In this document: in pieces, positions 12,809 to 25,069 of the stretch
How the letters are laid out: each line of letters starts with the position of its first letter
Position numbering within the stretch: the stretch's first letter is position 1
Source: Ilex aquifolium
Taxonomy: Eukaryota; Streptophyta; Magnoliopsida; Aquifoliales; Aquifoliaceae
Direction of reading: 5' to 3'
Length of the DNA stretch: 64,000 nt
Assembly (NCBI GenBank): GCA_951799425.1
Contig: OX637397.1
Location: 14,272,564-14,336,563, forward strand
Notes under the pieces: generated by a model
Told to the model about the DNA's origin: nothing
The model's input: only the letters and a program-made list of their open reading frames with translations
The model's database searches: none
Program-made: the position numbers and the translations under genes

Positions 12809-14352
12809 ATTATAAGTATGATAGGATTCCATCTTTTATTACATATGTACTCTCCTAATGAGATTTTTTTTCTATTTTTTTGTAGTAGCCAAGTATGCCG
12901 TGGTCTTAGGGGACTTTGTCAGCACCACGTGAATCAGTTTTTTGTTTTTTTTTTGTTTTTGTCATTTTATAAACTACGTGAATCAGTCCAACAATCATTT
13001 CTCATACAAATGTTAGAATATTTCGGAACCACAAATGTTAGAATGTTAAAGCCTATGACTTTGATATTTTCCTACTTTGTTGGGACAAACCTTTGGTCGG
13101 TCTTTGGGAAAATCTCAGCTAAAATCTTTAACCATATCGTTAACTTGCAAGTTGCAACGTTAGGTCATGTGTCTCCTCATGTTACATGAAAAGTCAAAAC
13201 CGTAGTTACACACAAGCTACTACAATAGGAACTCGTTTTTTGTTTTGTTTTGTTTTGTTTTTTTTTGGGGGCAGGAGGGTGAGGGGTTGCTATACTATGT
13301 ATACTTACGTTTAATTGAAGAAAATTTTGAAGTTTGGAATAGGGATATCGAGATTGTAGGTATCTCAAGTGTCCCATGCTTTTTGGGTCACAAGATGACA
13401 CGAGACGAAATTGTGAGTCAGAGTTTTAAATGATCAATCTCAAATTTAAACCATAAACACAAATCGACTTATAATCTGATAAATGCCACATTTTAACTCT
13501 TAACTCCAAATTATAAGCCTTGCTAGTATTTTGTTTCTATGTTTTGTACTCCAAATTAAATTTTATTATGCATAATAATCAGGGGCAGAGCCAGAATCCA
13601 AATGAGGGGTAAAATATAAATGAGAATAATTCACTAGTTGATACTGAGAAAACAATTGAGTACAAAAATGGCAAAATAGACTAAGATTCGAGATAAAATT
13701 ACCGAAACAGTAAAATTAATTTTTATTTTTCTTAAACAAAATCTGAACAAAAGACACAAAATAACTTTCTCTTAATATGTTTTAATTATATGTTATAGTG
13801 AAATACAACATTCTTTAAAATCTCTAATTTTTTTTTTTTTATATTTGTTTAATTGTATGACCTAGAATTCTCACTAATTTCTTACCAATACACACAGTAA
13901 TAGAATCCCGTAGTAAAATTATTTTTTAATAATTACGAAATCTAGTTGAGATCATTCTTAAGCTTATTGAGAAATTTCATATTTCAAATAACATAAAATG
14001 CTTTTGGGTTATAACATGTAACTTTTTACACCCAATTATGTTTTATTGACTATAAATTACAAACAAATCGAATAATAGTAAATGACAACAGCTATACAAT
14101 TATTTCTAAAAAATAGGAAACGTTGTATTAGATAGAAGAGAATTATTGTCTCTCTTTTTAATATATAAATAGATTACAACATTTACATCTAATTTACTCA
14201 CTCTAAAAGAAAAAAATTGTTTTAAGGTGGTAATAGACCACTAATTTATTGAAAAAAAAAAACTAGTGCTTTAATAAAAATTTTCAAAAATTTAGGAGAT
14301 ACAAATATAGTACATTAAAATAACAATATGAAAACCTAATCAGAGGTGATTG
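12809..14352. other. Intergenic DNA, no gene seen
   Basis: AT-rich sequence with homopolymer tracts and no recognisable coding segment. Near 13583 the word CAGGGGCAGAGCCAGAA resembles the outer end of common plant hAT elements, but no partner end was found. Confidence 0.4.
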
Positions 14353-14370
14353 AGGGAGGGAGGGAGGGAG

Positions 14371-14401
<31 letters not shown>

Positions 14402-14407
14402 AGGGGA
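14353..14407. repeat. (GGGA)n followed by 28-base poly-G tract
   Basis: Several AGGG units lead into an uninterrupted run of 28 G at 14374-14401, then AGGGGAG. Such a tract could form G-quadruplex structures and is also prone to sequencing-length error. Confidence 0.9.
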
Positions 14408-14494
14408 GTGCCCACCCTAGCCCCAAGAGAACGGCCGATAAAAACGTATTTACAAAACACATTTTTATATTAAACATTATGGGTTTAAGCTATA

Positions 14495-14700
14495 AATAAA
14501 TGGCATGTTACTATGTACCATGAATGCACAGTTGAGAGACACCGACTTAACCGTCCCACATGGAATACAGAGGAGTTATCGTACTTGAACTAGTATCTGT
14601 CTGTCCACATCGTCTAAGGTACCTGTTTCTTGCATGGATTGTGAACTTACGACCACTTCAAGGCCATCACGTCTTTTATAATAGACTAGTAATGCAACCC
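14495..14700. repeat. Segment related to 19868-20065
   Basis: It shares an ordered set of words with 19868-20065: GTTACTATGTACCATGAATG versus GTTGCTATGTACAATGAATG, then TGCATGGATT, then CAAGGCCATCACGTC versus CAAGGCCTTCACGTC. The two are direct copies, diverged, about 5.4 kb apart. Confidence 0.6.
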
Positions 14701-14997
14701 ATGTGTTGCACATAAATAATTTTTTTGTTCAAAATATTAATACAAAATATTAGATATAAGTGTACTTAAATTAAATATTTTTATAGTCCGTATTATATTA
14801 TAAAATTCAAAAAATATTGTTTATTCCCAGCGATTCGTTATTCTAACTATAAGAAAAAAGAAAAAAATAATTTATTTCAAATTCATTTGATTAGATTTTA
14901 ACTTATAATTTATTGAATAAAATAATAATAATTTTCAATATTATATTCAATGCTTACTATAATTAGGAATTAGATAGGTCAATAGGGATAAAATATA

Positions 14998-15332
14998 AGG
15001 TTAATAACATTTTGTGTCTCTAAAGTATGCATTTTTTTATCAATTTCGTCCTCAATATATGAATTTTATCAATTTGGTTTATAAAATATTCAATTCTTTT
15101 TTAAATGGTCTCTAACCAAACGGTTTATTAAGTTTTTTGACAGAAGTGACCACGTGTCATTCCATCAAATAGTATCACGTGATCACTTCCATAAAAAACT
15201 TAACAGATTGTTTATGTATAGATCATTTAAACACTAACTAAATATTTTAGAGACCAAATTGATAAAATTGATACAATGATGAGCAAACTGATAAAATATG
15301 CATATTTCAGAGACTAAAAGTGCTATTAACAC
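14998..15332. mobile_element. Mutator-like MITE, 335 bp
   Basis: The ends form an inverted repeat of about 35 bp: AGGTTAATAACATTTTGTGT at left and the inverse of AAAAGTGCTATTAACAC at right, extending inward to GCAT. A perfect 9-bp direct repeat, TAAAATATA, flanks it at 14989-14997 and 15333-15341. A 9-bp target duplication with terminal inverted repeats is typical of Mutator-type MITEs. The centre is palindromic around CACGTGTCATTCC and CACGTGATCACTTCC. No coding capacity. Confidence 0.85.
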
Positions 15333-15554
15333 TAAAATATAATATACTACTTTATAATATATGTTTTAAAAAAATATTAAAATTCAAAAATTCAAGTTTT
15401 ACTTAAAAATACACAATAAATTTTTTACATAAACTCTTAATAAAATATGAAAAGTTTACTATGATTGAAGAATTATTTTGATTTAACATAAATTATTTTA
15501 AAAAAAAACTATATAAAAATTTTATCTTAAAAATGAAATGATTGAAATTTTGGA

Positions 15555-16268
15555 TAAAAAAAAATACATATATAAGCATAATGTTATCTTTATATTTGGA
15601 ATGAACAATGTTAGATTGATGAAGTTTTTAAAGATTTTTTGAATGTTTTATTGAAAATTATAGTGATGCACATATTTTTTAAGGGTAACGTAGTCAATTA
15701 AAAAATTTCATAGATACTGATATTTATACATAGTGAATAGTTAATTAAAAGAGAAGTTAGAGGTAATTTAGAGATTTGAACATATAAGTATATAATAGTA
15801 ATTTAGATATTCAATTACGGAAGAATAGTGTGATATTTAAAATTCTTTATAAGAGTAAAATAGTGAATCAAAAGTTTTTCATTTTAAGATAATTTTATTA
15901 GTAATATAGATTATCAGTAGTATAGATCACACATGTATAAACATAATGTTATTTTTTTATTTGAAAAGAGTAATGATCTATTGACAAATTTTTTGAACAC
16001 GTTATTGAAAACTATAATGATGCATATATATTTTTTAAGGGTTACATAGTCAATTAAAATTTTCATAGATATTGATATTTATACAAAGATAATAAAGAAT
16101 TAAAAAAGATATTAGAGGGTAATTTGAAGATTTAAATACATAAGGTTGTGATTGTAATTTTGATATTTAACTATGAAAAGATAATGTGGTGTTTAAAATT
16201 CTTTACAAGAATAAAATAGTGGATCAAAAGTTTTTCATTTAAAGTACTTTTATTAGTAGTATAGATAT
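15555..16268. repeat. Two direct copies of a ~350-bp repeat
   Basis: The units at about 15555-15905 and 15925-16268 share long ordered matches, such as TTTTTTAAGGGTAACGTAGT versus TTTTTTAAGGGTTACATAGT, CATAGATACTGATATTTATA versus CATAGATATTGATATTTATA, and GATCAAAAGTTTTTCATTT near each end. They are diverged, so the duplication is old. Confidence 0.75.
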
Positions 16269-16654
16269 ACAGATAAACTACTATATTCGTCTTGAAATAT
16301 GATTATTCAGTACGTCACAGTTATTTATGGGAGATCTAATTGTACTTACGTCGGGGTTGAAACTAAAGTCCTATTATGTGCTTTTGAGTGTTGAGGAGTA
16401 GTTTTAACCATAATGAATCGTCATAACTATGGAAATTCGAATCCAAGCAATGAGTAAGGAGATCCAAGTTCTTAGACCAACCACTTAGTGGTACATCAAT
16501 ATTTCATTCTACTTCTTCAAGGGATTATCTGATAATATTTGTTGGGAGGGAGGTATTGAAGCGTGAAATGCAGGGGAATAAAAAATATATATAGGACTCA
16601 TTTGTTAGACATATTATGAGGGGATTAAATATTGGATTGTACTGTTTTTTATTT

Positions 16655-17130
16655 AATCGGAGCTAATACTTTGTTTGGTAAACAAATTTGATACCGTATT
16701 AATTTCAAAAACGTATATTGATCGTATACTTATCGTATATTTTTTATACGATAGCTCTGTATTATAGAGGTTTTTTAATACCACCAAGAGAGGTGGTATT
16801 ATAATCCAACTGAAACGTATTATTCTACACATTTACTATTATAACCCCCTAACTGATAAAATCAAGTTGTCATCAATGTAACAAACACTGATTGATGATA
16901 TTTTTGTTAATTCAACATTAATACGATAAAATAATTTTCTAACCAAACAATCGACTGGATTAAATAACTACTATTCAACGTTTATATTATGTATTACAAA
17001 ACACTTGATAAAATTACGTATTATTTTAATACCCTATTTAATCTTGTCTTTTATCCTTCCGTATTGTATAAGACTGGATTACTATATCTAATCCATCCAT
17101 TTTTAATACGGCAACCAAATGAGCCTATAT
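16655..17130. mobile_element. Candidate inverted-repeat MITE
   Basis: TTTGTTTGGT and ATACCGTATTAATTT near the left edge match, in inverse, AAATACGGCAACCAAATGAGC-like sequence near 17100-17125. This suggests a MITE of the widespread TTTGGT-ended kind. The termini are diverged and no clear target duplication was found. Confidence 0.4.
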
Positions 17131-19067
17131 TGTTCGACACATCGTGTTTACAAAAGACTACTTTAATGTAATGTATACATGCAGGGGCGGCCCAATATAT
17201 ACTGCGGGACCTAAAGCAAGAATTTCGGATGAGACTATCAATTTTGGCCATCTCAATATAGAAAATATTATATAATTATTCAAATGTTAAACTATATTCA
17301 TTTAAAAATTACTTTTTAATGTTTTTGAAATGTGAAAGAACTGATTATGCAATGCTCCAAATTTTATAAAATACGATAGTTAATTAAAAAACCATTTAAT
17401 CTAAAAATTCTGTCTGATTTAAAAGTATTTTTTTTAGAAAAAAGAAACAGTTATTTTAATAACACTTATTTATTAAAAAATCAATGGAGTTTTGGTTGGA
17501 AATTGAGAATTTAATTGACTATGAGAGCATTCGACGTCACAAGCTAACCAACTATCAACATCATCCATCAAATTATTGCGCCATTGATCATATATTCTTT
17601 CCACCCTGTCACGAACTATGATTGAACTGTCCGGCTTTGATCTCTAACCCTCCAATCTCGGCCTCACAATAAACATTCTGGTCAAATTCAAGATCAACCT
17701 CATATTTCGTGTGTGTGGTGATGGGTTGAACTCAACTAGCCCAATAGAATAATCTTTTTCAAACCTAAAGAAAATTTTAAATACATACGAAAACATGTCA
17801 AGTCATAGTTCGAAAACAAATGCAATAATATAACGAAAACATGTGGGTAATGTTGATATCAAATATATTGTTTTACAATTTGTCTTCATTGTAGATGTGT
17901 GTGTGTGTGGTGATGGGTTTTCATAATACATCCTTAAGTACAAGAATTTGGTTTATTATATTTATTTTCTCAGTTTATTGTTAATTCTGGACAACGACAA
18001 TTCTATTTTTAGTTCATTTAGATATCTGTATAGTATTCTAAAACTACAATTGGGATAATATTATGTTATCTTTGTATTTCATAACTTAAAAGGCAAATTT
18101 TTATTGTGGTCAATAAACTAAATTTCCTTTTAAAAATGTCGAAATAGTCGAAACTTTTCCAAATTTTTATAGAAACTTAAACAAACCGCTAGTAAATATT
18201 TAAATTCATATGTTTCGACTAATATTTTGGAATATTTCGAAATATATTGTTCAAACTTTTTCTTTGATTTCATCCTATTCATTTTCAAGTTGACCGATGT
18301 TATGTTTCTTGATTATAGCGAAGCATAATTTATGGCATCATCACTTTCATCTTTGTTAGTAACTTCAAATCAAGGCATTAGTGAAATTTGAAACACATGT
18401 AATGTATTAGGAGCGTTACTATACTGAAATATATTTTTAATATCGTACCTCTACTTTTTAATCAATAAAAATGCAACACGTAAGTGTAACAATCCACGAG
18501 GAATGTGGTCCAATTTTTCTCGAATAATGTGAAAACCGAGATTGGGTTGGCCCAAAACGTGGCACACCATACAATGTTATAATGGTCATGTGGCTCATGT
18601 TACATCAAAACCATGGAGTTCATTTTCTTTAAGACTGTCAACCTTGTTCATACACACAAATCAAACAAAACTGACAAGCAACTATCATAGGATAGGAACA
18701 AATCAAACAAAACTGACAAGCAACTATCATAGGATAGGAACAACGCTGTGGGGTAGTGCTCTCTCTACACTACTAGCCATTCTTACATTTAATAACACTT
18801 TGACTTTGTTTGTGTTTAACTAAAACATAGTGATATTATAGGCGTCCTAATCCAACGAGGGATCGTAGGTATCATAAGTACTCTATGATTCAGGGTCATA
18901 TGATCACAAACGGAATAAGTTTGCAATTCATTTTGGCCAAATTCTTAAACCCAAACTTAAAATAAACACGTGATCTAGTAAATCCTAAATTTGAACTTTA
19001 AGCCCTTACTCTTGCTTTGTTTCTCTATTTTGGTGTTTGATGAACATATACGTGATTACTGAAGAGT
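17131..19067. other. Intergenic repeats, no gene seen
   Basis: Near 17183 the word CAGGGGCGGCCCAATATA, followed by CCTAAAGC, matches in inverted form the segment around 22340-22390 (GCTTAGGGCCC, TTGGGCCGACC). These may be opposite ends, or two separate copies, of one hAT-like family. The rest is AT-rich with a few microsatellites, for example (TG)n near 17897. Confidence 0.4.
18657..18742. repeat. Two-copy 42-bp tandem repeat
   Basis: CAAATCAAACAAAACTGACA and the sequence after it occur twice with a 42-bp period and practically no differences, so the duplication is young. The open frame across it shows repeated NQTKLTSNYHRIG, a consequence of the repeat and not evidence of a gene. Confidence 0.9.
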
Positions 19068-19330
19068 GCACATGCAAATCACTTAAAGCCGTTGTGCTAA
19101 AACTGTGTTTCTTAGTCATTATTTATGAAGAAAGAAACAACAGAATTTTCAAGAATGAATTAAGAATTCCGAATATAATTACACAAGGGATTAGAAATAT
19201 GGTGCGTAATCGGTTAGTCTCCTTAAAGATCAGGTTCCAGTTCATGGTCTTTGAGTGCCTTTCTCTAAGCTTTTGCAAGCTTAAATGTCAATTTGTAAAG
19301 GAAGTATAGTATTGGCTATGATAGAGATAA
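19068..19330 (+). mobile_element. LINE 3' coding remnant
   Basis: The plus-strand frame reads YEERNNRIFKNELRIPN, then IRNMVRNRLVSL. This matches the conserved W..RN.RIF...... .V..RL.SL tail that follows the reverse transcriptase zinc-binding domain in plant LINEs. Nothing upstream could be assigned to the same element. Confidence 0.55.
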
Positions 19331-20951
19331 TCAATAGAAGTACTGCATTCATAGCACCAAGTGCTGCTACTGAATATTCCTAATTATGATAGAGATAATT
19401 ATACTTTGATTTGTTGTGCTTTGAAATTTTTTTAATGATCAGCACATCCATATTCATAATGTTTATTCATTACTTTGTTTTGGATTAGGGTTCGATTTGA
19501 AACACTTAGTTATAAAATAAAAGTTCCATAACGGAAAACAAATATATAGTTGACCAAAATGTTTTTATATTAAATGGTTGAATTTAAAACGAATGATAAA
19601 TTGAGAAATAATTTAAAAACAATAGTAAAGTTGTAATAAAATTTTAAGATAACTGTAATGTAACGAAATTCATCAAATTTGAACTTAGACATGATCCGTA
19701 CGTCCCATTGAACTATTAGATTAGAAGCTTCACTGATAAATTTTAGATTTATGACTGATTCTATAGAAGCGGGTTTCTTATAAATATAAAATAAATGATC
19801 TTTTTTCGAGTAAAATTAGAAAAAATATTCTCGGGTTCCCGAGTATCAGCTTTGTAGTGTACCCCGATTGTCAAATGTTGCTATGTACAATGAATGGACA
19901 GTGTCCACATCTAAGTCAAATGTCAAGTGCATGGATTATGGCCCCATGAGCACTGGGAGCCAAAAAACAAAAAGTATGGACAACAGGCAAAGGACGATTA
20001 CACTATTTCAAGGCCTTCACGTCATCTACAGTGCACCAATACGTCTTTTTAAATATTCAATGCAACCATATCGAACCATGTCATTATTGTTTTGAGCAAT
20101 TGTAACTTATCGCTTATGACTTATTAAAAGTTATAAATGTTGGTATCGATCACAACCTTCTATGATCGATCATGTCTTTTTCAAATTGTAATTTGCACCT
20201 CAAAAAAATTATAACTTAACTTGGTATCACCATAGTCTTTCCTGTTTCTCATACGGTATCACCATTCAATTATAACCAAACAATTAAGGACTAGTGAATC
20301 CCACTAATCCAACACAGAATTTACTAGATGTGGAAGTTATTAGCGACTATGGAATTTAGTGATCCACTAATCCTACTTGTTTGATTATGTTTGGATGGAG
20401 GTACCATGTGTTAATGATGATGTAATATGACTAATAATGGTAAATTAAGCATGGACTGGACACGAGCTCAACAACTTTATAAGGCGAGCTCTAGACTTAG
20501 TAAGGACCTTAGCTCCTTCGCTTGCACTCCAGCTCGGCAGTTCCTCAGCTCAGCTCATCATAACTAATTTAAACCAGTTGAGATATCCACGCTCAAGACC
20601 TGCTCATATGTGAAGCCACCTAGGCAATTGCTTAGGGTCTCATTTGGGATGGGGCCTCAATTTTTAAATAAGTACTTAAGTAATTATAAATGTTTCAATA
20701 TTTTTTTTTTATTTTGCTTTGTTTGAGTCTTATCTTTTTATTAGTTACAGAAAGTCTCATCTTTTAAAATATATAAGATAACTGGCATTTTAGATACTAT
20801 TTTATATATTTTTTATTTCACAAATTAAACAATTCATCCCATATGTCAGTTTATTACAAACTTTAATTAATTCAAATAATCATTTCATCACAATCATAGA
20901 TTCACATATTTGATATTAACTTTCAAAAGCATCTCCAAGTAAATAAATGAG
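19331..20951. other. Intergenic DNA with repeat copies
   Basis: It contains the direct partner (19868-20065) of the repeat at 14495, followed at once by copy 2 of dispersed family A (about 20095-20250). The words AGCCACCTAGGCAATTGCTT and GGGGCCTCAATTTTTAAA near 20612-20670 belong to the same GGGCCT-type repeats seen at 17.18 and 22.35 kb. No gene recognised. Confidence 0.45.
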
Positions 20952-21901
20952 AGAATTACATCCAGACTTCATGAGGTTTGTTACTTAATCACTTAGACCC
21001 CTTGACATTTGAAATATTAAACACAGACTCCTTAAAGTTTGTACGCATGTAACACTTAGACCCTTGTTGTAAATATATCCGTTAATAAATTACCCCCAGA
21101 CCCCCTGAAGTTTGTAAACATATATTACATAGACTCCTTAAGTTTAAAATGTTATACTTAGACCAAAAATATTTCAATCAAAGATAAAATAACAAATATT
21201 TTAAATTTTACATTTAAAATTTATGTTCTATTGTATCATTTATTGAAATAAAATCAAAAATAAAAATTCAATTTTTTCTTAAAAAATCGTAATTAGTATA
21301 CAATTATATTGTCTATTGGAATTTAATTTGGTCGTTTAAATGACCAAATTAAAATATCAAACTATCCCAATTAAAGCTAAAAGATATTGTGTCAATTACA
21401 GTTTGACTCATTGTTTAATTTTTTAGTTTTATTCTAATAGATAGTATAATTATATACTAACTATTTTTTTTTTTAAAAAAAAAACTAGATTTTTATTTTT
21501 GATTTTATTTCAATAAATGACATAATAGAACATGAATTTTGGATGTAAAATTCATGTTCTATTATGAATGACTTAGACCATTTGTTTGATTTTTTAGTTT
21601 TATTCCAATAGATAGTATTATTGTATACTAATTACGATTTTTTAAGAAAAAATATTTGATATTTTATCTTTAATTGAAGTATTTTTTGTCTAAGTATAAT
21701 ATTTTAAACTTAAGAGGTCTAAGTATTATATACCTATAAACTTCAGGAGGGTTTAAGTGTAATTTATTAACGGATATATTTACAGTAGGGGTCTAAGTGT
21801 TATGCGCGTACAAACTTCAGGAGGTCTGTGTGTAATATTTCAAATGTCAGGGGATCTGAATGATTAAGTGACAAACCTCAGAGAGTTTGAGTGCAATTCT
21901 A
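20952..21901. mobile_element. Foldback element with long inverted arms (~950 bp)
   Basis: Two arms of roughly 300 bp pair in opposite orientation. The left arm has AGGTTTGTTACTTAATCACT, CCCCTTGACATTTGAAAT, TTAATAAATTACCCCCAGAC and CTTAAGTTTAAAATGTTATA; the right arm has the inverse of each in reverse order, ending GAGTGCAATTCT. The middle also holds inverted and direct copies of a block with TAGTTTTATTCTAATAGATAG. The transcript of either strand would form a long hairpin. No clear target duplication; class uncertain, Mutator-like is possible. Confidence 0.75.
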
Positions 21902-22702
21902 AAAAAAAAAAAATATACAAATCAATCAATCACATCTTGGTAGTCTCTCCCTCCACATATCTCCCATTTTTTATACTCAAAGATTAATTTTTTGAACCCA
22001 TATCGTTTTGGGGTCACTGATCAATCCGAACATCTTAGCATCAGTCTCAACACCTTTAAAGATCGTAACTAACCCCCAAAAGGTTATAATTTGATCCGAG
22101 AAGGAATATTTTTTAGTATTAATTTTAACTTTTTGGTTACAATGTGACCTAGTAAAAAAATGTAATCTAATGCATAAAAGTTTTAATTTTTTGTAGATAC
22201 CATTTTTGATAACATACTCTCACCCATTAACAACACTCAAATAAAAAAGCTGAATTAGTAATTTTATATCTCAAAAAAAAAAAATTTAAATAGAACTCTG
22301 ATTACATTACTTGTATACTAATATTAAATTTTCAAAAGACCCTATCTAAATTTTCGCTTAGGGCCCCCATTTTTATTGGGCCGACCTTGTCCATGCTAGA
22401 AGGTGCCGACTTCTGTTCCACTTTCAATGTCGCTCTATTCAAATAACTGTTGAAAATCTACAACGATACAATCCATTGACCTATAAAAAGACCAAGCTAT
22501 GCATCATCCAGGTAAGTAAATCATTCCCAACTAAATACAACTTCTCTCTATCATTCTTTTTTTACTTTATCATCAAAGGGTCGATCGCTAGAGTGCCTCT
22601 GGCCTTTGACTTCTTTTGCAAGAAGACTCCTGCCTGTTTCCAAGTCATAACTTTGGCAATCCAACTCAGTGAACAGACTCTGGGATCAACAGTTGGCGGC
22701 GT

Positions 22703-23679
22703 TTGTGGAAACGAAAATCACGTTTCCAATATCACAAATCCTCAATTCTCATGGCTATCACCCTATCGAAGGAACTAGCGGTGGATCAGACTCACCCTCA
22801 TGAGCATGTAGGTTCCCAGCCAAAAAGACGAAGGACGAATGCACCATTAGAAAAGAGAATCGATGAAATTCAAAAGGTTAGAAAAATTGGTGGAAGAGTT
22901 AAAGCGTCAAAACCAACAAATCCATCAACTCCTGGAAAGGGATCAATAGACCAAGGAACATGAAGGAGACAATTAGAATGTAGAGTGAAGCCAGAATAGG
23001 GTCGTTTGCTCATAAGTCAATGACTAGTGGAAAAGAAAGTTCTAGGAAGTCAACGAGAAGTTCGTAAATGTCATAAATACTGTGAAAGCCAGGGTCCTCG
23101 GGTTGTGGAGGCTCTAATACAACACACTGAGTCACCTTTCACCTAGGACATGTCTAATTACCAATTCCCAGAAAGGTTTAAGATGCTGACAATTGAAAGC
23201 TTCAACAGAACAAAAGATCCACTTGACTATCTAAAGACTTATTGGTATCTAATGATGCTTCATAATGTCTCTAACCAGATCATGTGCAGGGCTTTTGCAA
23301 TAACCCTTAAAATGACTATAAGGCACTATTTAACAAGTTGAAACCCAACTCTATCTACTTATTTGGGGAGCTCAACACCTCCTTTATTTCACATTTTATC
23401 AGAGGCCGAGCTCACCAGAGACATCGTACCTACATCCTAAACATCAAACAAACAAAAAACGAATCGCTTGGAGATTTTGTGAACTGTTTCACCACAAAAT
23501 CACTTCAGATTGATAATTTGGATGACAAGGTAGCCTTTACTACCTTTATAGGAGGTCTTCAGTCATACCAGTTTCTTTTCTTCCTTTCCAAAGTCCCACC
23601 TCTATCCATGACAGAGCTCCTATCGAGAGCACAAAGTTATATGAATTCTGATGACACCCTCCTCACTCAAAGGAGCTAG
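22703..23679 (+). pseudogene. Gypsy gag remnant
   Basis: Three broken frames cover the gag region. The first (22703-22963) holds a basic segment PKRRRTNAP. The second (23150-23341) has PERFKMLTIESFNRTKDPLD and CRAFAITLK. The third (23338-23679) has NIKQTKNESLGDFVNCF and DDKVAFTTFIGGLQ. These are the conserved blocks of the retrotransposon gag core, which assembles the particle. Stops separate them; further on, near 23930-24030, come frames resembling FHxDHGHNIEDYQVLKDQ, the zinc-knuckle-proximal region of this lineage. Confidence 0.88.
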
Positions 23680-24279
23680 GAGTACAAGGGAGAGGAAAGG
23701 AAGAGAAGAGACGAACCAGGCCGAGGAGAACAGGGGTGTAGTCCAAATAAGAATTGTTCCGAGCGAGTGACTGCAAGGGACTGTTTGGGCCCCCACACAA
23801 AATAACTAGCACAGAGGTATACACCGTTAAATACCTCAGTGGAGTAGATCCTCTTTCAGATCCAAGACAAGAAAGTCTTCAAGTGGCCTGGCAAGAAGAG
23901 GACCCATCCCAACAAAAGGTCAAGGGATAAATATTATAGGTTCCATTGAGACCATGGTCACAATATTGAGGACTACCAAGTGCTCAAAGACCAGACTGAA
24001 GATCTTATCTAGAAGGGAAACCTCGGAAGGTACATCGAGCACATACAACAAGAAAGGGCGCAGGTACCACCTAACCAAGATGAAGCTCCACACCAGCGGC
24101 CTATCGGAGAAGTAACAGTTATCTCTAGCGGGTTTGTTGGGGGAGGCGAAAGTAGCTTAGCAAGGTGGGCCCATGCCTGCAAGGTAAAAGACAAGTAGAA
24201 GGTTAGCTTGGTCACAAAAACCATGAATGGACCCTCCAATTACTTTCTCAAATGATGACCTCAGAGGATTTCAACACCC

Positions 24280-24539
24280 ACAAAATGACCCCTAGTAGTT
24301 ACGCTAATTATAGCCAATCGGTTAGGAGGGTCTTGATTGACAGTGGGAGCTCGGCAAATATCATATTTTTCCTTACCTTTGATAAGTTAAACATCAAGAG
24401 GGAAACATTGATACCTGTTACTGCTCCACTAATCGAATTTTCTGGCGAGAAGGCTTATCCTTTGGACGTTATAGTCACTGGTTACTATTGGACAAGCCCT
24501 ATGCCAAACTACTATAATGAAAAACTTCCTTGTGCTTGA
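24280..24539 (+). pseudogene. Gypsy aspartic protease remnant
   Basis: The frame shows RVLIDSGSSANIIF, where DSG is the aspartic protease active-site triad, followed by GEKAYPLDVIVTG. This is the usual order for the retrotransposon protease that cuts the gag-pol precursor. The reading frame is broken on both sides, so no polyprotein remains. Confidence 0.82.
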
Positions 24540-25069
24540 TTTCCCCTCAACATATAATGTCATTCTAGGCTGCCCCAACCTCAATTCCATAAAGGCAGTG
24601 CGATCAACATATCATATCCTACTACGCTTCCCTGCTAAAGCAAGAATTGGACAGGTATGGGGAGGACCAAGTTGCGACTCATGAATGTTATGTGGCATTC
24701 ATGCGAGGGAAGCAACAATAAGAGACTGTACAAATAGAGTCACTACACTATAAAGTGGAGGAGTAATGCCTACGACCAATTTAGGACCTTGAACCTATTC
24801 AGATCGGGGAGCACTCTAAGCAAGTTACCTACGTTGGGAAAATGGTCAAGGAAGATTTGAAATTACTACTCGTGAAATTCTTGTACTCCAACAATAATGT
24901 TTCTTCTTGGAAGTAGTCTAACATGGGAGAATATACCTTATTGTAGCTGACTCAACTTATAAAACTATACAACAAAAATGAAGAAGCTTTGCCCCGAACG
25001 AAATAGAGTGATAAAGGAGTAATGAAGATCCTTCATTCAAGATCTATCAGAGAAGTATAGTATGCAATA

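Larger units (their letters stand above)
14690..16268. mobile_element. Uncharacterised AT-rich repeat region with internal 335-bp MITE
   Basis: It opens near AGACTAGTAATGCAACCCAT and closes with TTTATTAGTAGTATAGATA, which recalls plant repeats of the form ACTAGT..AACCCGTGCG..GCACGG. It holds the Mutator-like MITE at 14998-15332 and the two long direct repeats at 15555-16268. Nothing coding is present. Confidence 0.35.
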
